Assembly: GCF_902753875.1 (NCBI RefSeq)
Contig: NZ_CADDTS010000040.1
Coordinates: 89,723 to 153,722 of the forward strand
DNA: 64,000 bases
Direction: 5' to 3'
From: Acinetobacter bouvetii
Lineage (GTDB): Bacteria; Pseudomonadota; Gammaproteobacteria; Pseudomonadales; Moraxellaceae
Shown here: one piece after another, positions 17,552 to 28,589 of the stretch
How positions within the stretch are numbered: the first letter of the stretch is position 1
How the letters are laid out: each line of letters opens with the position of its first letter
Notes under the pieces: generated by a model
Database searches by the model: none
Told to the model about the DNA's origin: nothing
The model's input: only the letters and a program-made list of their open reading frames with translations
Position numbers and translations under genes: made by a program

Positions 17552-19354
17552 ATGAATTTATGGCACTTATTTCAAAAACTTCGCCCCTTTGTGCATCCCT
17601 ATCGCCTGCTGGTGGTTGCCACACTGCTGCTCACTTTAATTGCCTCGTTCACCGCTCAGGTCAATGCCCTCACCTTACAATATGCGGTAGACAGCATTAA
17701 CCGTCTGATTGAATCAGGTCAAGGACTGGCTCAAGGCTGGCATATTCTGATCAATATTTCGGTCATTTTACTGGGCAAAGAAGTCATCAATGCCTTCGTG
17801 CAGTTTGGACAGAAATTTTATGGTGAAAAGCTGCGGATTTTTGTTTCTCAGGATTTGGCCCAAGGCATCATTGAAAAATTCCTAACCTATCGGCTGGCGT
17901 TTTTTAATGAAGATCACAATCAGGCCGGTAAATTGCAGACCCGGATTGACCGTGGAATCGGTTCCCTTACCCGGCTGGTACAGATTTTCTTTATCGATAT
18001 TTTACCGTTATTTACCAGTGCCATTGTGGCTTTGGGGCTGATGTTCTATGCCAACTTCTATGTTGGTTTGGTGGCCTTGTGTATTGTGCCCATTTACTTC
18101 TGGCTCACCTATAAACAGGCTCAGAAACTGGGCGGATGGCGGCGTAATTTACGGGATGGACGCGAGAAAAAAAGTCAGGGCATTTTAAGCATTATCAACT
18201 CGATTACCGTGATTAAATCTTTTAACCGTGAATCAATTGAATCCGAAAAACAGCTGAAACTGCAAAAAGAACTGACCGATAATCAGATGCAGACCCGCCA
18301 GACCAGTTTTTTGTTTGACGGATTAAAGACCTTTATTGAGCAGATCGGGATTGTACTGATCATCATTTTGACCGCTTATTTTGTATTGGACGGCCAAATG
18401 AGCATTGGCATGATTATGTACCATGTGCTGTTATTTAATAATGTTTCCGCACCGATTCGTTCGCTGCATCGTATTTATGATGAAGTGAATGATGCCATGA
18501 TTTACTCCGAAAGTTTCTTTAGGATTTTGGAAGCCGACCATGAAATTGAACCCAGTGGCAGGCAAAAACCGCTTATCCATGGCAATTTCGAGCTGCAAAA
18601 TGTCGAGTTCTATTATCCCAATGGTCACCATGCATTGAAGCAGATCAATATGCAGATTCAACCCAATAAAATCACTGCCTTGGTCGGTTTATCCGGTGCG
18701 GGAAAATCCACGCTGATCAGTTTGCTGGATAAGTTTTACCAGCCGGCATCCGGACAAATTCTGCTGGATGGCATGAATCTGGAACAGATCGATACCCAGT
18801 ATCTGCGTGATCATATTGGTCTGGTGCTACAGAAAAATCATATTTTTCAAGGCACAATTTTTGACAATATCCGATACGGTAAAACTGATGCCAGCCTGGA
18901 AGAGGTCATGGATGCAGCTAAAAAAGCCTCCATTCATGAGCAGATTTTACAACTCCCTCAAGGCTATGATGCCGATGCACTGATGCTGTCCGGCGGTCAG
19001 CAACAGCGGATTGCGATTGCACGGATGTTCCTGAAAAATCCACCGATTATTTTTCTGGATGAACCGACGGCGAGTTTAGATGCGATTGCTTCGGAACAAA
19101 TTAAACATAGTCTGGATCAGATCAAGCAAGGTCGTACTGTCATTATTATTTCACACAGTTTGTCGCAAATTATTGATGCCGATTATACCTATGTGATGAG
19201 AGAAGGTCGGATTGCAGAACACGGTGAACATGATGCGCTCTATCATCAGGACGGCGCGTATAAAGAAATTTTTGATGCCATGGCCAAGAGCCTGAATATT
19301 GAAAAAATCGCCAAAACCTTTGAAGAAGATGCGGAGGAAGAAACACATAGTTAA
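17552..19354 (+). CDS. ABC exporter, fused permease and ATPase
   Basis: A 600-residue half-transporter with an N-terminal six-helix type-1 exporter domain (about 15-310) and a C-terminal ATPase (about 345-580). The ATPase has Walker A GLSGAGKST, signature LSGGQQQRIAIAR, Walker B IIFLDEPTAS and the H-loop IIISHSL. The C-terminal tail is acidic. It resembles MsbA/MdlB-type exporters but is not the msbA locus by context, and the substrate is unknown. The ATG at 17552 is chosen over a TTG two codons upstream. It is transcribed alone and closed by a terminator. Confidence 0.9.
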   Translation: MNLWHLFQKLRPFVHPYRLLVVATLLLTLIASFTAQVNALTLQYAVDSINRLIESGQGLAQGWHILINISVILLGKEVINAFVQFGQKFYGEKLRIFVSQDLAQGIIEKFLTYRLAFFNEDHNQAGKLQTRIDRGIGSLTRLVQIFFIDILPLFTSAIVALGLMFYANFYVGLVALCIVPIYFWLTYKQAQKLGGWRRNLRDGREKKSQGILSIINSITVIKSFNRESIESEKQLKLQKELTDNQMQTRQTSFLFDGLKTFIEQIGIVLIIILTAYFVLDGQMSIGMIMYHVLLFNNVSAPIRSLHRIYDEVNDAMIYSESFFRILEADHEIEPSGRQKPLIHGNFELQNVEFYYPNGHHALKQINMQIQPNKITALVGLSGAGKSTLISLLDKFYQPASGQILLDGMNLEQIDTQYLRDHIGLVLQKNHIFQGTIFDNIRYGKTDASLEEVMDAAKKASIHEQILQLPQGYDADALMLSGGQQQRIAIARMFLKNPPIIFLDEPTASLDAIASEQIKHSLDQIKQGRTVIIISHSLSQIIDADYTYVMREGRIAEHGEHDALYHQDGAYKEIFDAMAKSLNIEKIAKTFEEDAEEETHS

Positions 19355-19438
19355 ATATAAAGCAACAGCCTTATTAAACCAGTAGTTGAATTCAAGATAA
19401 ATCATCTGCTGATGACCTTACCGTAAATGCATCGGTAA

Positions 19439-19473
19439 TAAAAAAGCCTGTTATCAAATAACAGGCTTTTTAA
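19439..19473. terminator. Bidirectional terminator, ABC exporter / phoU
   Basis: AAAAAGCCTGTTAT and ATAACAGGCTTTTT form a 14-bp stem around a CAA loop, with A- and T-runs allowing use by both convergent genes. Confidence 0.92.
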
Positions 19474-19485
19474 ACAGCATCAGTC

Positions 19486-20202
19486 TTAGCGCTGAACTTT
19501 TTCTTCAATCTCTTCCACGCTGGTATGGCGTACATCCAGACCTTTGACCATATAGATAACCTGTTCAGAAATGTTACGTGCATGGTCACCAATCCGCTCC
19601 AGAGAACGCAGCACCCACATCACATTAATCACACGTGAAATATGGCGCGGATCTTCAATCATATAAGTCATTAAAGTACGCGTAGCAGATTGATATTCAC
19701 GGTCAATATCGGCATCGGCCAGCAAGACCCGTAAGGCCTGATCCACATCTAGACGGGCAAAGGCATCCAGAGCATCATGAATCATCACTCGGACTTGGTT
19801 ACCAATATGACGGGTTTCCATATAACCGCGAGGCGAACTGCCCTCTTCACATAAATTCTGGGCAATCCGGGCAATTTTAGCCGCTTCATCACCAATACGT
19901 TCCAGGTCAGTATTGGCTTTAGACATGGCAATCACCATACGTAAATCAATGGCAGCAGGATGACGACGAGCTAAAATCAGGGTTAAAGCTTCATCAATCT
20001 CGGTTTCCATGCGATTGACCACATTGTCCTGAAATTGCACATCAATCGCCAAAGTGGCATCGGTATCCAGCAAGGCATGAATACTATTGGCCACTTGCTG
20101 CTCAACCAGACCACCCATGGTCATAAACTTGGTATTTACATCCTGCAAATCTTCATTAAATTGCGAAGAAATATGGTGATTTAATACCGGATTATTTGGC
20201 AA
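19486..20202 (-). CDS. phoU: PhoU, phosphate-signalling regulator
   Basis: A 238-residue all-helical cytoplasmic protein that links the Pst phosphate transporter to the PhoR/PhoB two-component system and represses the Pho regulon when phosphate is ample. It has two PhoU repeats (about 20-110 and 120-210) with metal-binding motifs such as ERIGDEAAKIARIAQN and ERIGDHARNISEQVIYMVKG. Length and motifs are standard. Unlike enterics, there are no pst genes next to it; here it stands between an ABC exporter and a TolC-type gene. Confidence 0.95.
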   Translation of the reverse strand: MPNNPVLNHHISSQFNEDLQDVNTKFMTMGGLVEQQVANSIHALLDTDATLAIDVQFQDNVVNRMETEIDEALTLILARRHPAAIDLRMVIAMSKANTDLERIGDEAAKIARIAQNLCEEGSSPRGYMETRHIGNQVRVMIHDALDAFARLDVDQALRVLLADADIDREYQSATRTLMTYMIEDPRHISRVINVMWVLRSLERIGDHARNISEQVIYMVKGLDVRHTSVEEIEEKVQR

Positions 20203-20296
20203 GGGACGTACTCCACGACAGCAATTTAAAAATGACGGATTCTGCTCAATATTAAAGCACAGCTAATATGAAGCTTTGATGACAAAAACAGGAAGA

Positions 20297-21649
20297 TTAG
20301 CTGCTGGATGGCAAAGATTTTTCGATGAGCCAGGCATTCATTTCTTGCAAATCCTGTTCGGTTAATTTGCCTACAGCTGCTTTTAAACGCAAAACATTAA
20401 TCAAATAATCATACTGGGCATTTAAATAATCCTGCTTGGCCGAAAAAGCATTTCTTTGCGCCAGCAGCACATCGACCATGGTTTTTAAACCTTCCTGATA
20501 TTGGGCTTTGGAGGCTTGGGAAACAATCCGTGATGAATCCATGGCCGCTTTACGGGCCTGCAATTTGGCCTGATCAGTTTCGACCTGCAGATAAGATTTT
20601 TTCACATCGGTATTGGCTTTACGAATCGCAGCATCCAGTTGCACCTCAGTTTTTTTCACATTTACCGCGGCTTTTTGAATGGATTTTTTAGTCCGCCCGC
20701 CTGTATAGACATTCCAGTTCATCTCAATACCAATCTGGTCAAATTGACCATCACTGGAAATGACATTTTTCGGTGACTGTTTGCTATAGCCATAGGTACC
20801 GACCGCTTCAATCTGGGGATACAAAGCGGCTTTCTCGACCCGTTTCTGATCTTCTGCATAATGTTGCTGGATGCGGGCTTGCTGAATCGACAGATTTTGA
20901 CTCAGTGCCAAAGCCGTCCAAGCATCCAGGTCCGCCGGATAAGGTTTTTGAAACTGAAAATCATCCCGAAGTACCGCCAAATTTTCTCGATAAGGGCCTA
21001 TCAGCTGTGCCAATTGCTCCTGCGCCAGCACCAGTTGCACATGAGTCGAAATCCGGTTGGCACGCGCACTTTCATATTGTGCATTGGCTTCACTAACATC
21101 ACTTTTTGCCACCAGCCCTTCTCGCAATTTGGCCTGCATCACATTCAGCTGTTGCAACAAGGCTTGCTCTTCTTGCAGGTTTGCCGCGGTTAAACTTTGC
21201 TGGCGCAGCACATTAAAATAGGTTTCAGAGACATTTAAGATATGTTCCTGACGCTGTAACTGTAAATTGATTTCACTCAAGTCCAGTGAAGTTTTAACCT
21301 GTTTTAATCCTTCCCAGGCATCCCAGCGAAAGATCGGTTGCCGGGCTGTCATGGCAATTTGCTTGGTGGTGGAAGAAGATGCAGAAAATGCATTTTCCGG
21401 AAATCCCGGAATGGTGGTTTGATTGCTGTCCTGACTTTTACGGGTCACATTCCCAGAAAGTGTCACGGTAGGCAACAAATTCCCTTTGGCAATCCCCAAA
21501 TTAAGTTGATCAGCTTCATACTGTAAAAGATTGGCTTGCCAGTCAGGATCGGTATTTTTTGCACGCTGGTACGCTTCCACCAAATCCAAGGCATAACTGC
21601 ATGGACTCAGCAATAAAACAGTAGCACTGATGACTATTTTAATATTCAT
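20297..21649 (-). CDS. tolC: TolC-family outer-membrane channel
   Basis: A 450-residue outer-membrane efflux protein. A signal peptide (about 1-20, ending SYA) precedes LDLVEAYQRAKNTDPDWQANLLQYEADQ, the TolC start motif. Two OEP repeats follow, with helical stretches rich in Gln/Ala/Lys and the barrel segment GTYGYSKQSPKN. It belongs to the TolC/type I secretion class rather than the lipidated OprM class, as no lipobox is present. It may serve the FUSC-HlyD pump encoded about 5 kb away and other pumps in trans. It is monocistronic, with about 265 bp of AT-rich sequence upstream. Confidence 0.92.
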   Translation of the reverse strand: MNIKIVISATVLLLSPCSYALDLVEAYQRAKNTDPDWQANLLQYEADQLNLGIAKGNLLPTVTLSGNVTRKSQDSNQTTIPGFPENAFSASSSTTKQIAMTARQPIFRWDAWEGLKQVKTSLDLSEINLQLQRQEHILNVSETYFNVLRQQSLTAANLQEEQALLQQLNVMQAKLREGLVAKSDVSEANAQYESARANRISTHVQLVLAQEQLAQLIGPYRENLAVLRDDFQFQKPYPADLDAWTALALSQNLSIQQARIQQHYAEDQKRVEKAALYPQIEAVGTYGYSKQSPKNVISSDGQFDQIGIEMNWNVYTGGRTKKSIQKAAVNVKKTEVQLDAAIRKANTDVKKSYLQVETDQAKLQARKAAMDSSRIVSQASKAQYQEGLKTMVDVLLAQRNAFSAKQDYLNAQYDYLINVLRLKAAVGKLTEQDLQEMNAWLIEKSLPSSS

Positions 21650-21916
21650 TTTTTATGGTAAATCCCTACACCGGATCATTTACAACGCATATTTATAATA
21701 AAAGCCATGCAATACTAAAATGATCCACTCAATTTTCCGTATGATTTTTATTAATTTTTACAATCTACTCATGTGCAGTATTTTTATCAATACAATCTAA
21801 AGGAATAATCACAGCGAGTAACTAAACTCCTTCACAATACTACACAGAAAAAATTATTTTCAGCGATAAAATACCTTCAATCCATCAAATTATCGCTGTA
21901 TGAATTCAGATATAGA

Positions 21917-22984
21917 ATGACTGTGCCTTTAAAAACAATATTCTCTGTAAAGCGATGCTTTCCTTTTATTCTTTTTTTATTTCTACTCGGGTGTCAAAAA
22001 CCTGAACCACAGCCTATGCCTGAACAAGTACAAAAGCAAGAACAGCAAGATGAAACGGTTGATCTTTCGGTATTGTGTAAAAATATTGAAAAAAATATGG
22101 CAGCCATTAATTCGGAACGCACTACTTTTGCCTTGGAACAGATTAATCAGGATTTAAAACTCTGTTTACCCCTTTCGACTTTCACAGTCCAACAACATTT
22201 ATTAGCCTTGTCGAATCAGATGTATGACAACTTTCTGACTGTAGACCGCACCCCACCGCAGCAATCTGCCTTTGAAGACTATGCTTTTGAATTATCACAA
22301 CATCCTACAATTCAACAGCAGCATTTTGAACAACTGACCTTACGCGACCAATATTTGTTAAAACACAAGGGGCAGGCTTATGTAGAACTGTTTGATGCCG
22401 GTAAAGGCTTAGTGCACTATCGCCGTAGCCCGGAGTATCTAGCCAAGATTTTTGCCCCCTACATGCCGCGTGCAGAACAGGTGTTTATTGAAAATTTGGC
22501 CACACAAAACATCAATCCTGTCTTTGTGGAACAAACTTTAGCCATTGAACCGCATGAAGTTGTTACCCGCGCCCTGTTTTGGGAGGAATATTTAAAACAA
22601 TATCCAAAAAGCAGCTATCGTCGCGATGCAGAATATCTGCTGCAAATGTATAGCCTGTTTCTATTTATCGGACTGCCGGACTCCCCTGTTTCAGACAATT
22701 ACCTCGACAAATATGACATTCAAAATACTTCACTGGATGAAATTGAAAAGTTAGCTCAGGTGAAACATTCACATTTGGCTGTTCAGGCACAAAAATTTCT
22801 ACAATTTTTACAATTATCGGAACCACAACGCTTAAAAGAAACATCTGTCCAGCTCAGTGCGCAGGAATCACCATCTGAAAATAAAAATCTTTTGGTACGC
22901 AAACAATTAGAACAGTATTTAGGGCTACAACATCTTAGCCTGTCTCCAACACGAGACTGTTTTAGTGATGCGGTATGCCTATAA
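21917..22984 (+). CDS. Lipoprotein of unknown function
   Basis: A 355-residue protein not recognised as a named family. It starts with a basic n-region, a hydrophobic stretch and the lipobox FLLGC, so it should be lipidated at Cys26 after signal peptidase II cleavage. A Pro/Gln/Glu-rich linker (about 28-48) precedes a mostly helical body with many Tyr, Gln and Leu residues. The +2 residue after the Cys is Gln, which predicts the outer membrane. It stands alone between divergent tolC and the thiC leader. Function is unknown. Confidence 0.8.
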   Translation: MTVPLKTIFSVKRCFPFILFLFLLGCQKPEPQPMPEQVQKQEQQDETVDLSVLCKNIEKNMAAINSERTTFALEQINQDLKLCLPLSTFTVQQHLLALSNQMYDNFLTVDRTPPQQSAFEDYAFELSQHPTIQQQHFEQLTLRDQYLLKHKGQAYVELFDAGKGLVHYRRSPEYLAKIFAPYMPRAEQVFIENLATQNINPVFVEQTLAIEPHEVVTRALFWEEYLKQYPKSSYRRDAEYLLQMYSLFLFIGLPDSPVSDNYLDKYDIQNTSLDEIEKLAQVKHSHLAVQAQKFLQFLQLSEPQRLKETSVQLSAQESPSENKNLLVRKQLEQYLGLQHLSLSPTRDCFSDAVCL

Positions 22985-23089
22985 GTCTCCTTCCCTTACA
23001 GACAGCTTCTATAAATGGCTTAAAAGCGATATTTAATGTGAATGTTTTTTAGCAGTTCGGCATGTTAATATTTGCCCATAGCTTGACGG

Positions 23090-23211
23090 AGCGCGAGTAA
23101 CAACTCGCTGAGATCACTTAAATACTATTGATACCAGTTTAGATATCTATGGCATTTGATGGTGAGTACCGTTGAACCTGATCAGGTTAAGACCTGCGTA
23201 GGAATCAAGCC
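23090..23211 (+). ncRNA. TPP riboswitch (THI element)
   Basis: A thiamine pyrophosphate aptamer upstream of thiC. Conserved parts are CTCGCTGAGAT (about 23104-23114), in the pyrimidine-sensing arm, and GAACCTGATCAGGTTAAGACCTGCGTAGGAA (about 23174-23204), in the pyrophosphate-sensing arm. The closing P1 stem pairs GCTTGA (23091-23096) with TCAAGC (23205-23210). High TPP is expected to lower thiC expression. Confidence 0.95.
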
Positions 23212-23231
23212 ATCTAAAAACTTAAGCCCCC

Positions 23232-25240
<2,009 letters not shown>

Positions 25241-25276
25241 TCCGATAAAAAATCTTTTATTTTCATAAAATTCTCG

Positions 25277-25307
25277 GTTAGGATGACTGCATGTTTTTCA
25301 TCCTGAC
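25277..25307 (+). other. Hairpin in the nudF leader
   Basis: GTTAGGATGA and TCATCCTGAC can form a 10-bp stem (one G-U pair) ending 12 bases before the nudF ATG. There is no T-run, so it is not a standard terminator of thiC; an effect on nudF translation is possible. Confidence 0.4.
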
Positions 25308-25318
25308 TGGGCTATAAG

Positions 25319-25939
25319 ATGAATATTATTCAACAAGCCACCTATAATAACGACGAAGTCAAAATTCAGTCACGCGAATACCTTTTTCGCGGTTTCATTC
25401 AGGTTGAAAAAGTACATCTGCGCCATCGTTTATTTAACCAAACCGAATTTACCCCCGTTATTCAGCGTGAACTGATTCACCGGCCTGAAGCTGCGGGTGT
25501 ATTAATTTATGATGATGCCCAGCAAAAATTTGCCTTGATTGAACAATTCCGTGTCGGCGCGATGGATGATGCAGAGTCCCCTTGGCAACTGGAAATTATA
25601 GCAGGGGTTTTGGATGGCCATGAATCACCTGAAAGCTGTATACGCCGTGAAAGTCTGGAAGAATCTGGCTGTGAAATAGATCAACTGCAGCATTTATTCA
25701 GCTTCTATCCTTCGGCAGGTGCCTGTTCCGAATTATTCCATTTATATGCCGCCCATGCCCAACTGCCAAAGCAGGGCGGAGTTTTTGGCATGCCCGATGA
25801 AGGGGAAAATATTCAATTGCATTTGATTGATTATAGTGAGATTGTTACTCTACTCGGCAATGGTCGATTAAAAAATGCACCGGTCATTATGGCATTGCAA
25901 TGGTTACAACAACATATTAAAACGACAAGGAATGTCTAA
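25319..25939 (+). CDS. nudF: ADP-ribose pyrophosphatase (Nudix)
   Basis: A 206-residue Nudix hydrolase that splits ADP-ribose to AMP and ribose 5-phosphate. The Nudix box is at about residues 96-117 (GVLDGHESPESC then RRESLEESG) with the metal-binding EE pair. The N-terminal beta-sheet domain and the FYPSAGACSELFHLYAA block match the NudF/ADPRase subfamily. A strong SD for the following cpdA overlaps its stop codon, so the two are an operon as in E. coli (nudF-yqiB-cpdA), here without yqiB. Confidence 0.93.
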   Translation: MNIIQQATYNNDEVKIQSREYLFRGFIQVEKVHLRHRLFNQTEFTPVIQRELIHRPEAAGVLIYDDAQQKFALIEQFRVGAMDDAESPWQLEIIAGVLDGHESPESCIRRESLEESGCEIDQLQHLFSFYPSAGACSELFHLYAAHAQLPKQGGVFGMPDEGENIQLHLIDYSEIVTLLGNGRLKNAPVIMALQWLQQHIKTTRNV

Positions 25940-25949
25940 GGAGTCGGAC

Positions 25950-26759
25950 ATGACTTTATTCAATAACAATCCAGATCAACAGGACTGGATCATTATTCAG
26001 ATTTCAGACACACATCTGATGAATCAGGACGATTTAGAATTTGTGCATATGAATCCGGAACAGAGTTTTCATGCTGTCATCAAACAGATTCAGCAGCAGT
26101 ATCCCGATGTCGATGCCATCATCAATACGGGCGATCTTGCACAAGTGCCGGTTAAAGAAACCTATGACCGTTATTTGTCTTTCATGCATCAGGTGGGCAT
26201 TCCGTTTTATCAAATCCCTGGCAATCATGACAATATAGAGATTTTCCCCTTCTATCAAAATAAAAATCAGGCACATGCAATTCATTTTGGACCATGGAGC
26301 ATCGTACTGTTAAATAGCGCAGTACCCAACAAAATCGACGGCCGGATTGAACCTGAGCAATTGCAACAGCTCGATCAACTTTTATCAAAATACCAACAGC
26401 AATTTGTGGTGGTAGCATGCCATCATCATCCTTTTGCAATGCAATCAAAATGGATCGATCAGCACAAACTGAAAAATACTGAAGATTTAACCGATATTCT
26501 GGCCAAGCATAGCAATGTCAAAGCGGTGATTTGCGGTCATGTGCATCAGGATTCTTTAAATGAATGGCACAATATTCAGTTTTTCTCCACTCCCTCCACC
26601 TGTGTCCAGTTCAAACCTTTAAGTGATGATTTTGCACTGGATGACCAAGCTCCGGGTTTTCGTGTATTACATTTGAAAGCGAATGGTCAACTGGAAACCC
26701 AAATTCATCGTGCCAAAACAGCGCAGCAACAAATTAATAGAGAAATTTCAGGTTATTAA
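25950..26759 (+). CDS. cpdA: CpdA, 3',5'-cAMP phosphodiesterase
   Basis: A class III cyclic-nucleotide phosphodiesterase of the metallophosphoesterase fold that lowers cellular cAMP. Metal-binding motifs in order are QISDTHLM, NTGDLAQVP, PGNHDN, ACHHHP and CGHVHQD, all with ligands intact. The ATG at 25950 has AAGGAG six bases upstream, giving 269 residues; earlier in-frame ATGs overlap nudF and have no SD. It is the second gene of the nudF-cpdA unit. Confidence 0.93.
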   Translation: MTLFNNNPDQQDWIIIQISDTHLMNQDDLEFVHMNPEQSFHAVIKQIQQQYPDVDAIINTGDLAQVPVKETYDRYLSFMHQVGIPFYQIPGNHDNIEIFPFYQNKNQAHAIHFGPWSIVLLNSAVPNKIDGRIEPEQLQQLDQLLSKYQQQFVVVACHHHPFAMQSKWIDQHKLKNTEDLTDILAKHSNVKAVICGHVHQDSLNEWHNIQFFSTPSTCVQFKPLSDDFALDDQAPGFRVLHLKANGQLETQIHRAKTAQQQINREISGY

Positions 26760-26968
26760 CTTTTCATTTTGTATTTTTTCTATTACTTTATGGCTTCTGA
26801 AGGAAGCATGATCGATAGAATCCGGCCATCAAAGACTATCAAAAAGCACAAAAAGTCTATATGATGACGACCCTCGCAGGAAAATCTCCTGAGGGTTGGA
26901 TAAAAACACTTGCATATCACCATATTTTTTGCGTATAGATAATACGTATATGATGAGGAATGCCCTAT

Positions 26969-27496
26969 ATGGCGAATGACAACCAAAATCAAGTCTTGGA
27001 CGAACAAACTGATGTTGTAGATGAGAAATCTGCAAAACGCGTGCGTAAAACGAAGCCAAAAGCGTCAGAAAGTGGTTCTACTGCTAGCTTATTTGGTATT
27101 GCACCTTATCAGCCTAAAAAAAATGAAGAATACATGTCTGAAGGACAGCTTGAGCACTTCCGCCAAATCTTGTTGGCATGGAAAGCTGAACTGATGTCTG
27201 AAGTAGATCGCACCCTAAATACCATGCAAGATGAAAACACTGCCTTGCCTGACGTCAATGACCGTGCGACACAAGAAGAAGAGTTCGCAATTGAACTGCG
27301 TACCCGTGACCGTGAACGTAAACTGATTCGCAAGATTGAGCAATCTATTGAAGCGATTAAGAACGATGACTACGGTTTCTGTGAAACTTGCGGTATTGAA
27401 ATTGGTCTGCGTCGTCTTGAAGCACGTCCAACTGCTACCCTTTGTATTGACTGCAAAACATTAGCAGAGATCAAAGAGAAGCAAAATAACGGTTAA
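26969..27496 (+). CDS. dksA: DksA, RNA polymerase-binding regulator
   Basis: A secondary-channel protein that works with ppGpp in the stringent response. The 175-residue form has a Lys-rich N-terminal extension, the coiled coil with the acidic tip (DENTALPDVNDRATQEEE) and the C-terminal four-cysteine zinc finger (Cys138, Cys141, Cys159, Cys162). The ATG at 26969 is preferred over the one at 26960, which lies one base from the AGG. An imperfect hairpin (26870-26898) lies in its leader. gluQ follows, the classic dksA-gluQ pairing. Confidence 0.95.
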   Translation: MANDNQNQVLDEQTDVVDEKSAKRVRKTKPKASESGSTASLFGIAPYQPKKNEEYMSEGQLEHFRQILLAWKAELMSEVDRTLNTMQDENTALPDVNDRATQEEEFAIELRTRDRERKLIRKIEQSIEAIKNDDYGFCETCGIEIGLRRLEARPTATLCIDCKTLAEIKEKQNNG

Positions 27497-27522
27497 TACT
27501 GTGTTAAGTAATCCCTCCCTAA

Positions 27523-27545
27523 CCCTCCCTTTAAAAAAGGGAGGG
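27523..27545. repeat. Palindromic repeat between dksA and gluQ
   Basis: CCCTCCCTTT-AAA-AAAGGGAGGG is a perfect 10-bp inverted repeat with a 3-nt loop, preceded by ATCCCTCCCTAA. Pyrimidine-rich palindromes of this style look like dispersed REP-type sequences, but no second copy is in the window. The 3' arm GGGAGGG ends nine bases before the GTG chosen for gluQ and can act as its SD, while the 5' arm can mask it. Confidence 0.65.
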
Positions 27546-27554
27546 AAAGATGAA

Positions 27555-28418
27555 GTGAATTACAAGGGTCGGTTTGCGCCATCGCCAACCGGCCCTTTGC
27601 ATTTTGGTTCTTTAATTACCGCCGTCGCCAGTTACTGCGATGCCCGTGCCCATCAAGGTCAATGGGTGGTCCGAATTGAAGACACCGACATTCCTCGCAT
27701 CTATCCCGGCAGTGAAGAGCATATCCTGCGCTCCATTGAAGCCTTTCAATTTGAACCCGATGCCGAGATCATTTTCCAAAAAGACCGTCTGGAACTCTAT
27801 GAGCAGGTCATTGAGCAACTCCATCAGCAAGGCTGGGTCTATGCTTGTCAGTGCACCCGTAAAATGCTCGGCTCCAATCATATTTATGCCGGAACTTGCC
27901 GAGATCTAAATCTGCCTTTCGAGCAGCAAGCCATTCGCCTGAAAGTATCGGATCAGGAAATCTGCTTTAGCGATCGTCTGCAAGGCCGACATTGTTCCAA
28001 TCTCCAACAAGATTTAGGCGATTTCGTACTGAAGCGTCGTGATGGCATTATCAACTATCAACTCGCTGTGGTGGTGGATGATGATCTGCAAGGCATGACC
28101 CATGTGGTTCGTGGTGCAGACCTGCTGGATAATACTGAACGGCAAATTTGGTTGGGTTCAATACTCGGTTATCCCAAACTTGAATATATGCACCTGCCTT
28201 TAGCCATGAATGATCAGGGACAAAAGCTTTCCAAGCAAAATCTTGCTCAGGCACTTGATCTCAATCAAGCCCCTGTATTATTACAACAGGCAATTCGTGC
28301 TTTGCATCAACCAGAAGTGGATTTAGACACCCCTTCTCAGATGCTCAAGCAAGCGATTGCCCAATGGGATATTGATCTGATTCCACATACGCCCGAATTA
28401 CAAGGCAGCTATTTATAA
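27555..28418 (+). CDS. gluQ: Glutamyl-Q tRNA(Asp) synthetase
   Basis: A truncated paralogue of glutamyl-tRNA synthetase that attaches glutamate to queuosine in the anticodon of tRNA-Asp. The catalytic domain carries GRFAPSPTGPLHFGS with the HIGH-like HFGS, the zinc ligands of CQC and the KMSKS-like KLSKQ; no anticodon-binding domain follows. A GTG at 27555 gives 287 residues beginning just before GRFAPSPTG. The frame extends back to a GTG at 27501 across the palindrome, but those residues encode the repeat itself and are unlikely to be translated. Confidence 0.93.
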   Translation: MNYKGRFAPSPTGPLHFGSLITAVASYCDARAHQGQWVVRIEDTDIPRIYPGSEEHILRSIEAFQFEPDAEIIFQKDRLELYEQVIEQLHQQGWVYACQCTRKMLGSNHIYAGTCRDLNLPFEQQAIRLKVSDQEICFSDRLQGRHCSNLQQDLGDFVLKRRDGIINYQLAVVVDDDLQGMTHVVRGADLLDNTERQIWLGSILGYPKLEYMHLPLAMNDQGQKLSKQNLAQALDLNQAPVLLQQAIRALHQPEVDLDTPSQMLKQAIAQWDIDLIPHTPELQGSYL

Positions 28419-28532
28419 TAGGCGGGATGTCAGTTAGGCTCAAAGATCAAGCTGAAAAATGGCAGACTGAACCGGTTTATTATTTGTGAAATGATTCCCA
28501 AAGCGCAGATAAAATGTCTGCATTATGGCACT

Positions 28533-28566
28533 AAAAAGCCGAGCACCGTTTTAAACCTTGCTCGGC
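28533..28566 (-). terminator. Terminator of murD-ftsW
   Basis: On the minus strand GCCGAGCA and TGCTCGGC form an 8-bp stem around a 13-nt loop, followed by TTTTT. It ends the ftsW transcript before the convergent gluQ. Confidence 0.85.
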
Positions 28567-28589
28567 CGAATCGAGAATTAGAAACCTGT

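Noticed and set aside
26870..26898. Terminator between cpdA and dksA
   Set aside because: CCCTC...GAGGG forms an imperfect stem with a two-base bulge and no T-run on either strand; at most a leader hairpin.
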